Of a stretch of 8,843 nucleotides of DNA, positions 1-6,190 are shown piece by piece. The notes below the pieces were generated by a model. It saw nothing but the letters and a program-made list of their open reading frames with translations, searched no databases and had not been told where the DNA came from. This DNA is from Ktedonobacterales bacterium (lineage in GTDB: Bacteria; Chloroflexota; Ktedonobacteria; Ktedonobacterales; JADMIN01). How positions within the stretch are numbered: position 1 is the first letter of the stretch; each line of letters begins with the position of its first letter. Made by a program: the position numbers and the translations under genes. The stretch covers positions 1 through 8,843 of the forward strand of contig JADMIN010000071.1 of the NCBI GenBank assembly GCA_015478575.1, in the 5' to 3' direction.

Positions 1-1860
1 GTCTACAGCAGTGCGCGCGTGGGGATCTTCGCGCAGGACGTCACCATCCCACTGGTCAGCGAGCAGGGACAGTGGCGCGTCACGTGGACGCCTGGCCTGA
101 TCTTCACGCAGTTGGATGATCCTGGCTTCGATCCCTCTTACCAGCGCAAGGTGCGCCTCGCCGAGAGCCAGGGCAACCGTGGCACCATCTACGACAAGGA
201 TGGCAACGTCATCGCCAAAGACCTGCCGGTCTGGCAGATCGTGGTCAATACTGGGCAGGCGGGAGATGAGGGCAAGCTGGTGCAGGCGCTAGGTAACGCG
301 CTGGCGCTGCCCACGGACCAGATCAAGACCAATTATGAAACCGCGTGGCCCTGTGGACCGCAGGGCTATCGGCTGGTGAGCACGCTGACACAGCAGCCAT
401 CGAGCCAATCGCAGAGTGCCCTCAGCGCGATTGCGGGCGTCTCGGTGTCACAGACCACCCGGCGCGTCTATCCGTACGGGCAGGATCTCGCCGCGGTGAC
501 GGGCTATGTCTCCCCCATTAGCGCGGACGAATATAACGGCGATAAGAGCCATGTCTACGGCTCATGCGACTTCGTTGGCCACACCGGCGTGGAGGCCTGG
601 GGCGAGCCGTATCTGCGCCCCGTCAAGGGCGGTGTGCTCAAGATCGTCAACGCCAACGCCGACGGCAGCGATGGCCCGACCGCCTATACGGTCGCCTCGC
701 GCACGGCGGCAAACGGCGCGGACGTCCACACCACCATCGCGCTGGCTGACCAGCAAGCGACGATGAAGGCGCTGCGCGCGAACCGCAATGGCACCGGCAG
801 CGGTGCCTTCGCCGTGAACCCTACTACAGGCGAGGTGCTCGTGATGGCGAGTAATCCGGCCTGTGATCCCAATACCTTCTCGCTCGGCAATACCGCCGGG
901 CAGCAATCCTGTGTGAATGATACGGTGCGTCATCCGCTGTTGAATAACGCGCTCCAAGCGACGGTGCCCACCGGCTCCATCTTCAAGATGGTGACGCTCG
1001 CGGCGGCGTTGGAAAACGGCGTCTCGCCGACCGACACCTTCTTCTGTCCCGGCTATTACCAGATTCCGGGGCAGGCGCAAAAGAGTATTGACGACAAGCC
1101 GACGGGTCACGGCACGCTGACAGGCCCCGCCGCCATCGCCCCTTCCTGTGACGTGGTCTTCTGGCAGTTGGGGGTCAAACTCGGCGACAAAGACCCGAAT
1201 ATCGTGCCCACGATGGCGCGCGCCTTTGGCTATGGCGCGCCAACCGGCGTTGTGGGTGTATCCGCTGGTCTAGAGGCCGCCGGTCTGGTGCCTGATCCAC
1301 AATACTACCGCGACAAGAAGAATGCGAACTGGGCACCGGTGAACTCAGCCAACCTCGCCATCGGCCAGGACGACTTCCAGGCATCACCCGCGCAAGTCGC
1401 GATGGTCTCGCAGGCCATCGCCAACAACGGCGTGCGTTTGCAGCCGCGGCTCGTGACTTCGATCACCAGCGGCAACACGGTCATCGCCACCTTCCCGCTG
1501 AAGCAGATCGGCACGGTGCCGGTCTCCGCGAGTAACATGACGGTCATCCAAGTGGCGATGGAGGGTGTCACGCAGCCTGGTGGGACCTCATACGATGTCT
1601 TCAAGGGCTTCCCGATCCTCGTGGCGGGCAAGACGGGTACCGCGCAGGCATGCGATAATTGCGGCGCGCTGCCCCATGCGTGGTTTACCTATTACGCGCC
1701 GGCGTCACCGCCCTCCGGCCCGTCAGTACCACCACAACTGGCAATGGCCGTCCTCTTCGCGAATGCCGGGGGTGGTGATCAGAATGCGGCGCCGGTCTGC
1801 CGCGCGCTGCTGATCGCTCACTTCGGCCTCTCATCGAGTCAGAGCACCAGCGGCGGCTGA
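1..1860 (+). CDS. Class B penicillin-binding protein (peptidoglycan D,D-transpeptidase), N-terminus outside window
   Basis: Cross-links peptidoglycan stem peptides outside the cytoplasmic membrane; a monofunctional transpeptidase of the PBP2/MecA-like group. The reading frame is open from base 1, so the gene starts upstream; the GTG at 19 is an internal codon. Numbering from base 1 gives 619 visible residues. The first ~40 residues look like the tail of an NTF2-like MecA_N domain (PLVSEQGQWRVTW then LIF). The PBP dimerisation domain follows, opening with RGTIYDKDG. The transpeptidase domain carries the SxxK motif as S326-I-F-K329 (bases 976-987) and KTGT from K544 (base 1630), followed by the expected HAWF stretch. 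The SxN motif position reads S382-C-D384, with Asp for the usual Asn. Nine cysteines are visible, including a CxxC (551/554) just after KTGT, which is unusual for an exported PBP and might form disulfides. The membrane anchor must lie upstream. The family call is secure; the exact PBP subtype is not. Confidence 0.93.
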   Translation, partial: VYSSARVGIFAQDVTIPLVSEQGQWRVTWTPGLIFTQLDDPGFDPSYQRKVRLAESQGNRGTIYDKDGNVIAKDLPVWQIVVNTGQAGDEGKLVQALGNALALPTDQIKTNYETAWPCGPQGYRLVSTLTQQPSSQSQSALSAIAGVSVSQTTRRVYPYGQDLAAVTGYVSPISADEYNGDKSHVYGSCDFVGHTGVEAWGEPYLRPVKGGVLKIVNANADGSDGPTAYTVASRTAANGADVHTTIALADQQATMKALRANRNGTGSGAFAVNPTTGEVLVMASNPACDPNTFSLGNTAGQQSCVNDTVRHPLLNNALQATVPTGSIFKMVTLAAALENGVSPTDTFFCPGYYQIPGQAQKSIDDKPTGHGTLTGPAAIAPSCDVVFWQLGVKLGDKDPNIVPTMARAFGYGAPTGVVGVSAGLEAAGLVPDPQYYRDKKNANWAPVNSANLAIGQDDFQASPAQVAMVSQAIANNGVRLQPRLVTSITSGNTVIATFPLKQIGTVPVSASNMTVIQVAMEGVTQPGGTSYDVFKGFPILVAGKTGTAQACDNCGALPHAWFTYYAPASPPSGPSVPPQLAMAVLFANAGGGDQNAAPVCRALLIAHFGLSSSQSTSGG

Positions 1861-1874
1861 TCCACCGGTTTCTT

Positions 1875-1916
1875 CTTCCAGCGACGCGCCAGCGACACGG
1901 TGGGCCGCGCTGGAAG
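1875..1916. terminator. Inverted repeat between convergent genes, possible bidirectional terminator
   Basis: CTTCCAGCG (1875-1883) is perfectly complementary to CGCTGGAAG (1908-1916), with a 24-nt GC-rich loop. It starts 14 bases after the PBP stop and lies 83 bases beyond the stop of the convergent glycosyltransferase, the usual place for a shared terminator. A weaker imperfect pairing, GAGGC/GCCTC, lies at 1952-1984. Neither is followed by a T-run on either strand, so a classical Rho-independent terminator is not shown. The rest of 1861-1998 holds no gene. Confidence 0.3.
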
Positions 1917-1998
1917 GACCGCGGCCTGTTGCTCGTATGGCGTCGTTGGGCGAGGCACGCGCGTCGCACACGGGCACGCGCCTCACCATCTGCCGTGC

Positions 1999-3504
1999 TT
2001 ATCGCCCGAATGGGAGCAGCGAGAGCAGCGCGAATTTACCGTTGGTCGTATAGAGGTTGAAGGTGATGGAGAGATCGAGCAGGAAGATGAGGGCGAGCAT
2101 ACCCGTGAGCGCGCCAGCGCGCAGCCATGGCAGCGGCGTCACACGGCGCGTGAGCGCCACTGCCGCCCACCCCAGCACCAGCCCGTAGAACGGCAAGAGG
2201 TAGAACTGCCAGTAGGTATGGTACAGGGCGCCATTCCGGAAGAGCAGGATGTGGCTCAGGCCCCACAATCCGGTGAGAGCCACGGCCTGTGCGCGTAGCG
2301 GCCACCCTGCCGCGCGCGCCCGCGTCAGCGCGAGGAGCGCCGCCGGTGGCAGCGCGAACAGGCTCCAAGCGCCAAAGCCCTGGGCATTCTGTGCCAGCAC
2401 CGATAGCAGCCAGGTGCGCGTCGCCAGATGCCCCCCCACGCCGCCACCGCTCAGACGAAAGCGCAGCACCAGCAACACCGTGGAGAGGTTGCCACCGAGT
2501 GCCCACGCGATCTGCGCGAGGATCAGCGCGCAGATGCCCAGGGCGGGGAGGACCACTGCCAGCAGCACGGTGCGGCTGGGGCGCCGCCGCACCAGCCAAT
2601 CGAACGCGAAGAGGATGAGGGCGAAATAGACGAGCGGCCAATCGAAGGCAGCGCCGATGACGGTAGCGCTCGCCATGAGCGCGACCCAGCGTCGTCGGCC
2701 ATCCTCGCGCCATCGCACATAGCCGGTGAGCAGCCCCAGCGCGCAGGCGAGGGTAGGCGCCTCATGCGCGACATCGCGGCCAAAGTAGTCGAACATCGGG
2801 ACAAGCGCGTAGACCGCGGCGGCCATGCGCGCGACCACGGGATCGAAGAGGTGGCGCGCGAGCGCGTAGAAGAGCACCAGCCCCAGGAGGGAGAAGAGAA
2901 TGGGCACCAGGCGCACCGCCCAGAAATCGTAGCCAAACAGGAGTAATGAGCCGGCGATAGTCAGGCCGAGCAGTGGCGGGTGATCCCCATAGGTCCGCGG
3001 ATGGATATCGCCGGTCAGATAATACTGGAAGTAGGCATTCGCGGATTGCACGCCATAGGGGCCGGTGGCGGTGATGGGATACTGGCCAAGATCCCAGGGT
3101 TCGCGCCTCATGCAGGTGGGATCGGGACTAATGGCACAAAGCAGGCGACCGTCTGCATAGTCTTGCCCTTTGGTCACTCCCAATCCATAGCGGATGTGGC
3201 TGATCGCCGCATTGGTGAAGACATTGCCGTTAGTTTCGTGGACCGCTTGCCAGGGCGTCGCGATGTTGATCGTCAGGAAGAAGGCCGCGAGGAGGAGCAC
3301 TCCGCCGAAGGCCGCATGTGTGCGCGCCCAAGCAGACCAGTAGGCGCGCGACGCGGCGATCCGCCGCCACGCGAGCGCGCCGCTCTCTCGCATCTTTGGC
3401 AGCCACGTGGCGAGACCGCGCGCGGGGAAGGCGCGAGTCGGTGTCATGGCTGGTGAGGTAGGCGAGGCATCCCGCACATGTGGTCGTGATGGCCGTATCT
3501 CCAC
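1999..3504 (-). CDS. GT-C fold membrane glycosyltransferase, ArnT/PMT_2-like
   Basis: A 501-residue polytopic membrane protein likely to transfer a sugar from a polyprenyl-phosphate donor to an acceptor on the outer face of the membrane. Residues 1-62 form a basic, Arg-rich cytosolic tail, followed by a first membrane helix at ~66-84. The first external loop carries H-E90-T-N-G, the position of the acidic catalytic residue in this fold. The loop ends with Y-G-D-H175-P-P-L, the HPPL signature of PMT_2 proteins. R243-D and H247-E lie near the third or fourth helix, and about ten further hydrophobic segments run to the C-terminus. H429-T-Y-W followed by LLPFYGLVLGW matches the terminal helix pattern of ArnT-like enzymes. 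Two cysteines (C123, C131) lie in the first external loop. The GTG start is preferred because a perfect AGGAGG lies 5 nt upstream; the internal ATG at 3447 has no ribosome binding site. The gene is divergent from the DprE2/DprE1-like pair, so polyprenyl-phosphoryl arabinose is a plausible but unproven donor. Confidence 0.82.
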   Translation of the reverse strand: MEIRPSRPHVRDASPTSPAMTPTRAFPARGLATWLPKMRESGALAWRRIAASRAYWSAWARTHAAFGGVLLLAAFFLTINIATPWQAVHETNGNVFTNAAISHIRYGLGVTKGQDYADGRLLCAISPDPTCMRREPWDLGQYPITATGPYGVQSANAYFQYYLTGDIHPRTYGDHPPLLGLTIAGSLLLFGYDFWAVRLVPILFSLLGLVLFYALARHLFDPVVARMAAAVYALVPMFDYFGRDVAHEAPTLACALGLLTGYVRWREDGRRRWVALMASATVIGAAFDWPLVYFALILFAFDWLVRRRPSRTVLLAVVLPALGICALILAQIAWALGGNLSTVLLVLRFRLSGGGVGGHLATRTWLLSVLAQNAQGFGAWSLFALPPAALLALTRARAAGWPLRAQAVALTGLWGLSHILLFRNGALYHTYWQFYLLPFYGLVLGWAAVALTRRVTPLPWLRAGALTGMLALIFLLDLSITFNLYTTNGKFALLSLLPFGR

Positions 3505-3509
3505 AATAG

Positions 3510-3515
3510 CCTCCT
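3510..3515 (-). promoter_or_regulatory. Shine-Dalgarno AGGAGG deciding the GTG start of the glycosyltransferase
   Basis: The plus-strand CCTCCT reads AGGAGG on the minus strand, 5 nt before the GTG at 3504. It is the strongest ribosome binding site in the window and supports a non-ATG start 19 codons upstream of the first ATG. Confidence 0.75.
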
Positions 3516-3547
3516 CCCATCTCCGCTACCCTGGAGACACCCACGCG

Positions 3548-3556
3548 AGTATACCA
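3548..3556 (-). promoter_or_regulatory. Extended -10 promoter for the glycosyltransferase
   Basis: On the minus strand this reads TGGTATACT, a TGn extended -10 next to a TATACT hexamer (5 of 6 matches to TATAAT). The start of transcription would fall near 3541, giving a leader of about 36 nt ahead of the GTG at 3504. No good -35 hexamer is seen at 16-18 bp spacing, which is typical when an extended -10 is used. The same TGnTATACT pattern occurs upstream of the threonine synthase gene. Confidence 0.5.
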
Positions 3557-3790
3557 TGCCGCACCGTGAGAGTAGCCCTTCTGGGGGTGGGGCCGCGCGT
3601 TCTGGCGACCAGTAAAGATACCGTGATCCCTCCCGCGTCGAGCGCGGGCAACGGCACGCCGCGCGTAGGCCAGCGCGCGTGAGCCGGGAAGGAGAGTCGC
3701 CATACGGGAGCGACGAATCCGCTCGCCGCTAGGAAGTGGAGGCCACGCGCCGACTGAGTGGGTGCTCCTCTAGCCTAGCGCCATGTTGTA

Positions 3791-3802
3791 CCATGAGCAT
3801 GG
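3791..3802. promoter_or_regulatory. 12-bp interrupted palindrome upstream of the DprE2-like gene
   Basis: CCATG-AG-CATGG is symmetric except for the two central bases and lies 63 bp before the ATG at 3866. It could be an operator half-site pair. No regulator gene is nearby and the element is not repeated elsewhere in the window, so this is weak. Confidence 0.18.
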
Positions 3803-3819
3803 CATCTCGCTCTGGTGGA

Positions 3820-3829
3820 CGCACGTGCG
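3820..3829. promoter_or_regulatory. Perfect 10-bp palindrome with CACGTG core
   Basis: CGCACGTGCG is fully self-complementary and lies 36 bp upstream of the DprE2-like start. A related GCACGT...ACGTGC palindrome lies upstream of the sugar kinase at 8465-8482. Short GC-rich palindromes are common by chance at this base composition, so a regulatory role is only suggested. Confidence 0.2.
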
Positions 3830-3851
3830 GAGCGGGTGAGAGGGAGGACGC

Positions 3852-3857
3852 GAGGAG
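3852..3857 (+). promoter_or_regulatory. dprE2: Shine-Dalgarno GAGGAG deciding the ATG start of the DprE2-like gene
   Basis: GAGGAG lies 8 nt before the ATG at 3866. It picks this ATG over the in-frame GTG at 3815, which would add 17 Arg-rich residues in front of the Rossmann fold. Confidence 0.65.
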
Positions 3858-3865
3858 AACGAGCT

Positions 3866-4633
3866 ATGGCAAAAGAGCAGGACGCGCGGAAGCTAGGGGC
3901 GCTCATCATCGGGGCGTCATCGGGCATCGGTGCGGCGCTGGCGCGGCGGCTGGCCCGGCAGGGCTACCGGGTGGCCCTCCTCGCCCGCCGCCAGCGGCCA
4001 CTCGACGCGCTCGCCGAGGAACTGAATACCGGCGCTGAGGGCGCACCTGTCGCATTCATCTACACGCACGATGTCGCGGCGTATGAGGAGGCGCCAGCGC
4101 TCTTCGCGCGTATCCTGGCGGATGTCGCGCCGCTGCGCCTCGTCATCTACGCGGCGGGCATTATGCCGCATGGCGCCACCGGAGCCACGTTCGCGGACGA
4201 GCGCGCGATTCTTGAGACGAACACCATCGGCGCCATGCGCTGGTTTGGCCTGGCCGCGGTGGCTTTCGAGCGTGAGCATGGCGGCACCATCGTGGGCATC
4301 TCGTCGGTGGCCGGCGACCGGGGGCGGCCTGGCAATGGCGCCTACATGGCCTCGAAGGCGGTGTTGAGCAGCTATGTGGAGTCGTTGCGCTACCAGCTAA
4401 AGCCAGAGGGCGTGCGTGTCGTAACGGTCAAGCCGGGCTATGTGGCCACGCCGATGACGGCTGGATTGCGCTTGCCCCGTCCGCTTACCATTACCGCGGA
4501 TGATGCCGCGCGCCATATCGCGCGCGCCGCCGAGCGCGGCCTCGCCGTCGCCTACGTGCCAGGCTACTGGCGCGGCATCATGTGGACTGTGCGTCGGCTC
4601 CCCGCGAGCATGATCGCCCGCCTGCCCGGCTAA
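3866..4633 (+). CDS. dprE2: DprE2-like short-chain dehydrogenase (decaprenylphosphoryl-2-keto-ribose reductase family)
   Basis: Predicted NAD(P)H-dependent reductase of 255 residues that would reduce the 2'-keto intermediate made by the DprE1-like partner, giving polyprenyl-phosphoryl arabinose. Visible classical SDR features are the cofactor loop G16-A-S-S-G20-I-G22, arginines R41/R42 after the second strand (suggesting NADPH), D69, Y95-A-A-G98 in place of NNAG, N119, S147, and the catalytic Y160-M-A-S-K164. Beyond the core, the C-terminal part follows the mycobacterial DprE2 pattern as I recall it. EGVRVVTVKPGYVATPM matches its GVRVLVIRPGQVRTRM, and the tail VRRLPASMIARLP (243-254) matches its hydrophobic LRHIPRSIFRKLP end. 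That tail is not general to SDRs and is the main reason for the specific call. The next gene begins 36 bp downstream and encodes the expected partner. The order is reductase first, opposite to the mycobacterial dprE1-dprE2 order. A generic SDR acting on another lipid-linked sugar remains possible. Confidence 0.8.
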   Translation: MAKEQDARKLGALIIGASSGIGAALARRLARQGYRVALLARRQRPLDALAEELNTGAEGAPVAFIYTHDVAAYEEAPALFARILADVAPLRLVIYAAGIMPHGATGATFADERAILETNTIGAMRWFGLAAVAFEREHGGTIVGISSVAGDRGRPGNGAYMASKAVLSSYVESLRYQLKPEGVRVVTVKPGYVATPMTAGLRLPRPLTITADDAARHIARAAERGLAVAYVPGYWRGIMWTVRRLPASMIARLPG

Positions 4634-4669
4634 CGTGCCCAGCCGATACCCCAACTGAAAGAGACCGGC

Positions 4670-6118
4670 ATGCGTACGCCCCTCATACCCCTAGCCAAAG
4701 AGACGCTCGAAGGCTATGGCATGCGTAGCCGGGCCAACTGCTATGTCGCGCGGCCGCGAACGCGGGAGGAGGTCGCCGCCATCTTCGCCGCCGCGGCTGA
4801 ACGCGGCATGAGCGTTGGCTTGCGCGGCGCGGGTTGTAGCTATGGCGACGCCGCGCTCAACGATGGCCAGATCGTCCTCGATTGCGCGGCGCTGAACCGT
4901 GTGCTGGCCTGGGACCCGCGGGTCGGAGAGATCACCGTTGAGCCTGGTGTCACTATCGAGCACCTCTGGCGGCACACATTGGCCGCGGGCTGGTGGCCGC
5001 CGGTCGTACCAGGGACGATGGCGGTGACGGTCGGGGGAGCCGCCGCGAGCAACATCCACGGCAAGAATAACTGGCGGGATGGCACATTCGGCGACCACAT
5101 CACCCGCTTCGAGTTCCTGTTGCCTTCGGGGGAACTGGTCACCTGCACCCGCGAGCGGAATGCCGATCTCTTCTTCGCCGCCATCGGTGGCTTCGGCTTG
5201 CTCGGCTGCTTCGTCTCCCTCACCCTGCGTCTGCGGCCTCTTACTTCGGGGTTGGTGCGGGTGCGCCAGACGGCGCACGCCTCATTGGCCGAGCTGCTCG
5301 CCGCGCTGGAGGCCAGCACCGCCGAGGCCACCCACCTCGTGGCCTGGATTGATACCAGCGCGCGCGGCAAGCATATCGGCCGTGGGCTTCTCAAAGCCAT
5401 GCGCGAGCTGGCTCCCGGTGAAGATCCCGATCCAGAGGGCAGCCTGGATCCCACGACACAGCCCCCTTCCGGGCGCCTCGCCGGTGTGCTCCCTGTCACC
5501 TGGATTCCCCGGCTGGCGCGGCCCATCGCGACGCCGCTGGGTATCCGGTTCGTCAACGCTGGGCAGTGGCTGCGCGGCAACCTGCCCGGCGCGGCGCGTC
5601 CCCATGACGAACGCTACGTGCCCGCCAACTTTCTGTTGAACTTCATTCCCAATTTCACGCACATCTACCGACCGGGAGGATTGATCCAGCACCAGAGCTT
5701 CGTGCCAGGAGAGAAGGCGGAGGCCGTGTTCCGAGCTATTATCGAGCGGTCGCAGGCGGCCCATTTGGTGCCAGCGCTGGCAGTGCTCAAGAAGCACCGG
5801 CCGAGCGGTTTTCTGCTCAACTACCTTCCTGATGGCTATTCCCTGGCGTTGGATTACGCGGTGCCGCGGCGCGCTGAGACGGCCACGCTCGCCCTCATGG
5901 GCGAACTGAACGCGCTGGTGGCCGCGCATGGCGGCAGCTTCTTCCTGGCGAAGGACAGCACGCTCTCGCCAGAGGACTATCAGCGCGCCTTTGGGGTCAC
6001 CGCCCTGGAGCGCTTCGCCGCGCTCAAAGCACGCTACGATCCCGACCAGCGACTCCAGACGGATCTCTATCGCCGCGTCATTGCCCCCGCACTGCGCGCG
6101 GCCACGCGCCAGCGGTGA
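4670..6118 (+). CDS. dprE1: DprE1-like FAD-dependent oxidase (decaprenylphosphoryl-beta-D-ribose 2'-oxidase family)
   Basis: Predicted VAO-type flavoenzyme of 482 residues that oxidises C2' of polyprenyl-phosphoryl-ribose to the ketone. The FAD-binding half shows R52-G-A-G-C-S-Y58-G-D, PGT (114-116), T120-V-G-G and N128-I-H130-G-K132-N. These align with the mycobacterial DprE1 stretches RGLGRSYGD, PGT, TVGG and DIHGKN. W226-I-D matches the WFD near the substrate pocket, and A427-K428-D-S matches the essential Lys418 region. The benzothiazinone-reactive Cys387 (context GWNICVDF) aligns with A393 in GYSLALDY, and Asn385 aligns with S391. H130 and K428 are kept, so an active enzyme is expected. 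The ATG at 4670 gives an N-terminus that lines up with DprE1, although its Shine-Dalgarno (GAAAGAG) is weak; it is probably translated together with the reductase 36 bp upstream. The protein is about 20 residues longer than mycobacterial DprE1, partly in the middle (about 240-290). A related sugar or alditol oxidase is the less likely alternative. Confidence 0.85.
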   Translation: MRTPLIPLAKETLEGYGMRSRANCYVARPRTREEVAAIFAAAAERGMSVGLRGAGCSYGDAALNDGQIVLDCAALNRVLAWDPRVGEITVEPGVTIEHLWRHTLAAGWWPPVVPGTMAVTVGGAAASNIHGKNNWRDGTFGDHITRFEFLLPSGELVTCTRERNADLFFAAIGGFGLLGCFVSLTLRLRPLTSGLVRVRQTAHASLAELLAALEASTAEATHLVAWIDTSARGKHIGRGLLKAMRELAPGEDPDPEGSLDPTTQPPSGRLAGVLPVTWIPRLARPIATPLGIRFVNAGQWLRGNLPGAARPHDERYVPANFLLNFIPNFTHIYRPGGLIQHQSFVPGEKAEAVFRAIIERSQAAHLVPALAVLKKHRPSGFLLNYLPDGYSLALDYAVPRRAETATLALMGELNALVAAHGGSFFLAKDSTLSPEDYQRAFGVTALERFAALKARYDPDQRLQTDLYRRVIAPALRAATRQR

Positions 6119-6165
6119 AGCTCACTGCCGCGCGCCTTTCGAGCCGTGGAGTTTGAGCTATGGTC

Positions 6166-6190
6166 GGCTACCGCTGGATCAGCGGCAGCC
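6166..6190. terminator. Strong stem-loop at the convergent dprE1/ubiA junction
   Basis: Bases 6166-6176 pair with 6180-6190 over 11 positions with a single A/C mismatch and a GAT triloop, the most stable hairpin I can see in the window. It begins 48 bp after the oxidase stop and includes the ubiA stop codon (6168-6170), so it spans the last codons of ubiA on the other strand. A second, weaker pairing (AGCTCA 6119-6124 with TGAGCT 6154-6159) sits between the stops. No T-run follows on either strand, so it may act as an RNA 3' end stabiliser or Rho-assisted terminator rather than an intrinsic one. Confidence 0.45.

Larger units (their letters stand above)
3505..3865. other. 361-bp divergent intergenic region, no gene seen
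   Basis: Lies between the divergent starts of the glycosyltransferase and the DprE2-like gene. The left end holds a Shine-Dalgarno and an extended -10 promoter for the leftward gene. The right end holds a Shine-Dalgarno and two small palindromes near the rightward gene. No convincing -10/-35 pair could be read for the rightward operon; the nearest -10-like string (TACCAT, 3789-3794) has no matching -35. The middle (about 3600-3770) contains only short GC-rich self-complementary stretches such as GTCGC/GCGAC at 3696-3714. I find no convincing small gene; frames that cross it are Arg/Ala/Ser-rich and lack family motifs. Confidence 0.6.

Noticed and set aside
562..1110. 182-codon open frame on the minus strand inside the PBP gene
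   Set aside because: It runs antisense across the conserved transpeptidase region, is Arg/His-rich and has no recognisable motif; a typical GC-rich shadow frame.
2036..2713. 225-codon minus-strand frame inside the glycosyltransferase
   Set aside because: Same strand but a different frame from the motif-bearing protein; its translation is Arg/Ala/Gly-rich without membrane helices.
2428..2946. 172-codon plus-strand frame opposite the glycosyltransferase
   Set aside because: Antisense to a gene with clear GT-C motifs; charged low-complexity translation and no family features.
3736..4038. 100-codon plus-strand frame starting at a GTG before the DprE2-like gene
   Set aside because: It overlaps the DprE2-like gene in another frame, and its translation is Arg/Gly/Ser-rich without motifs.
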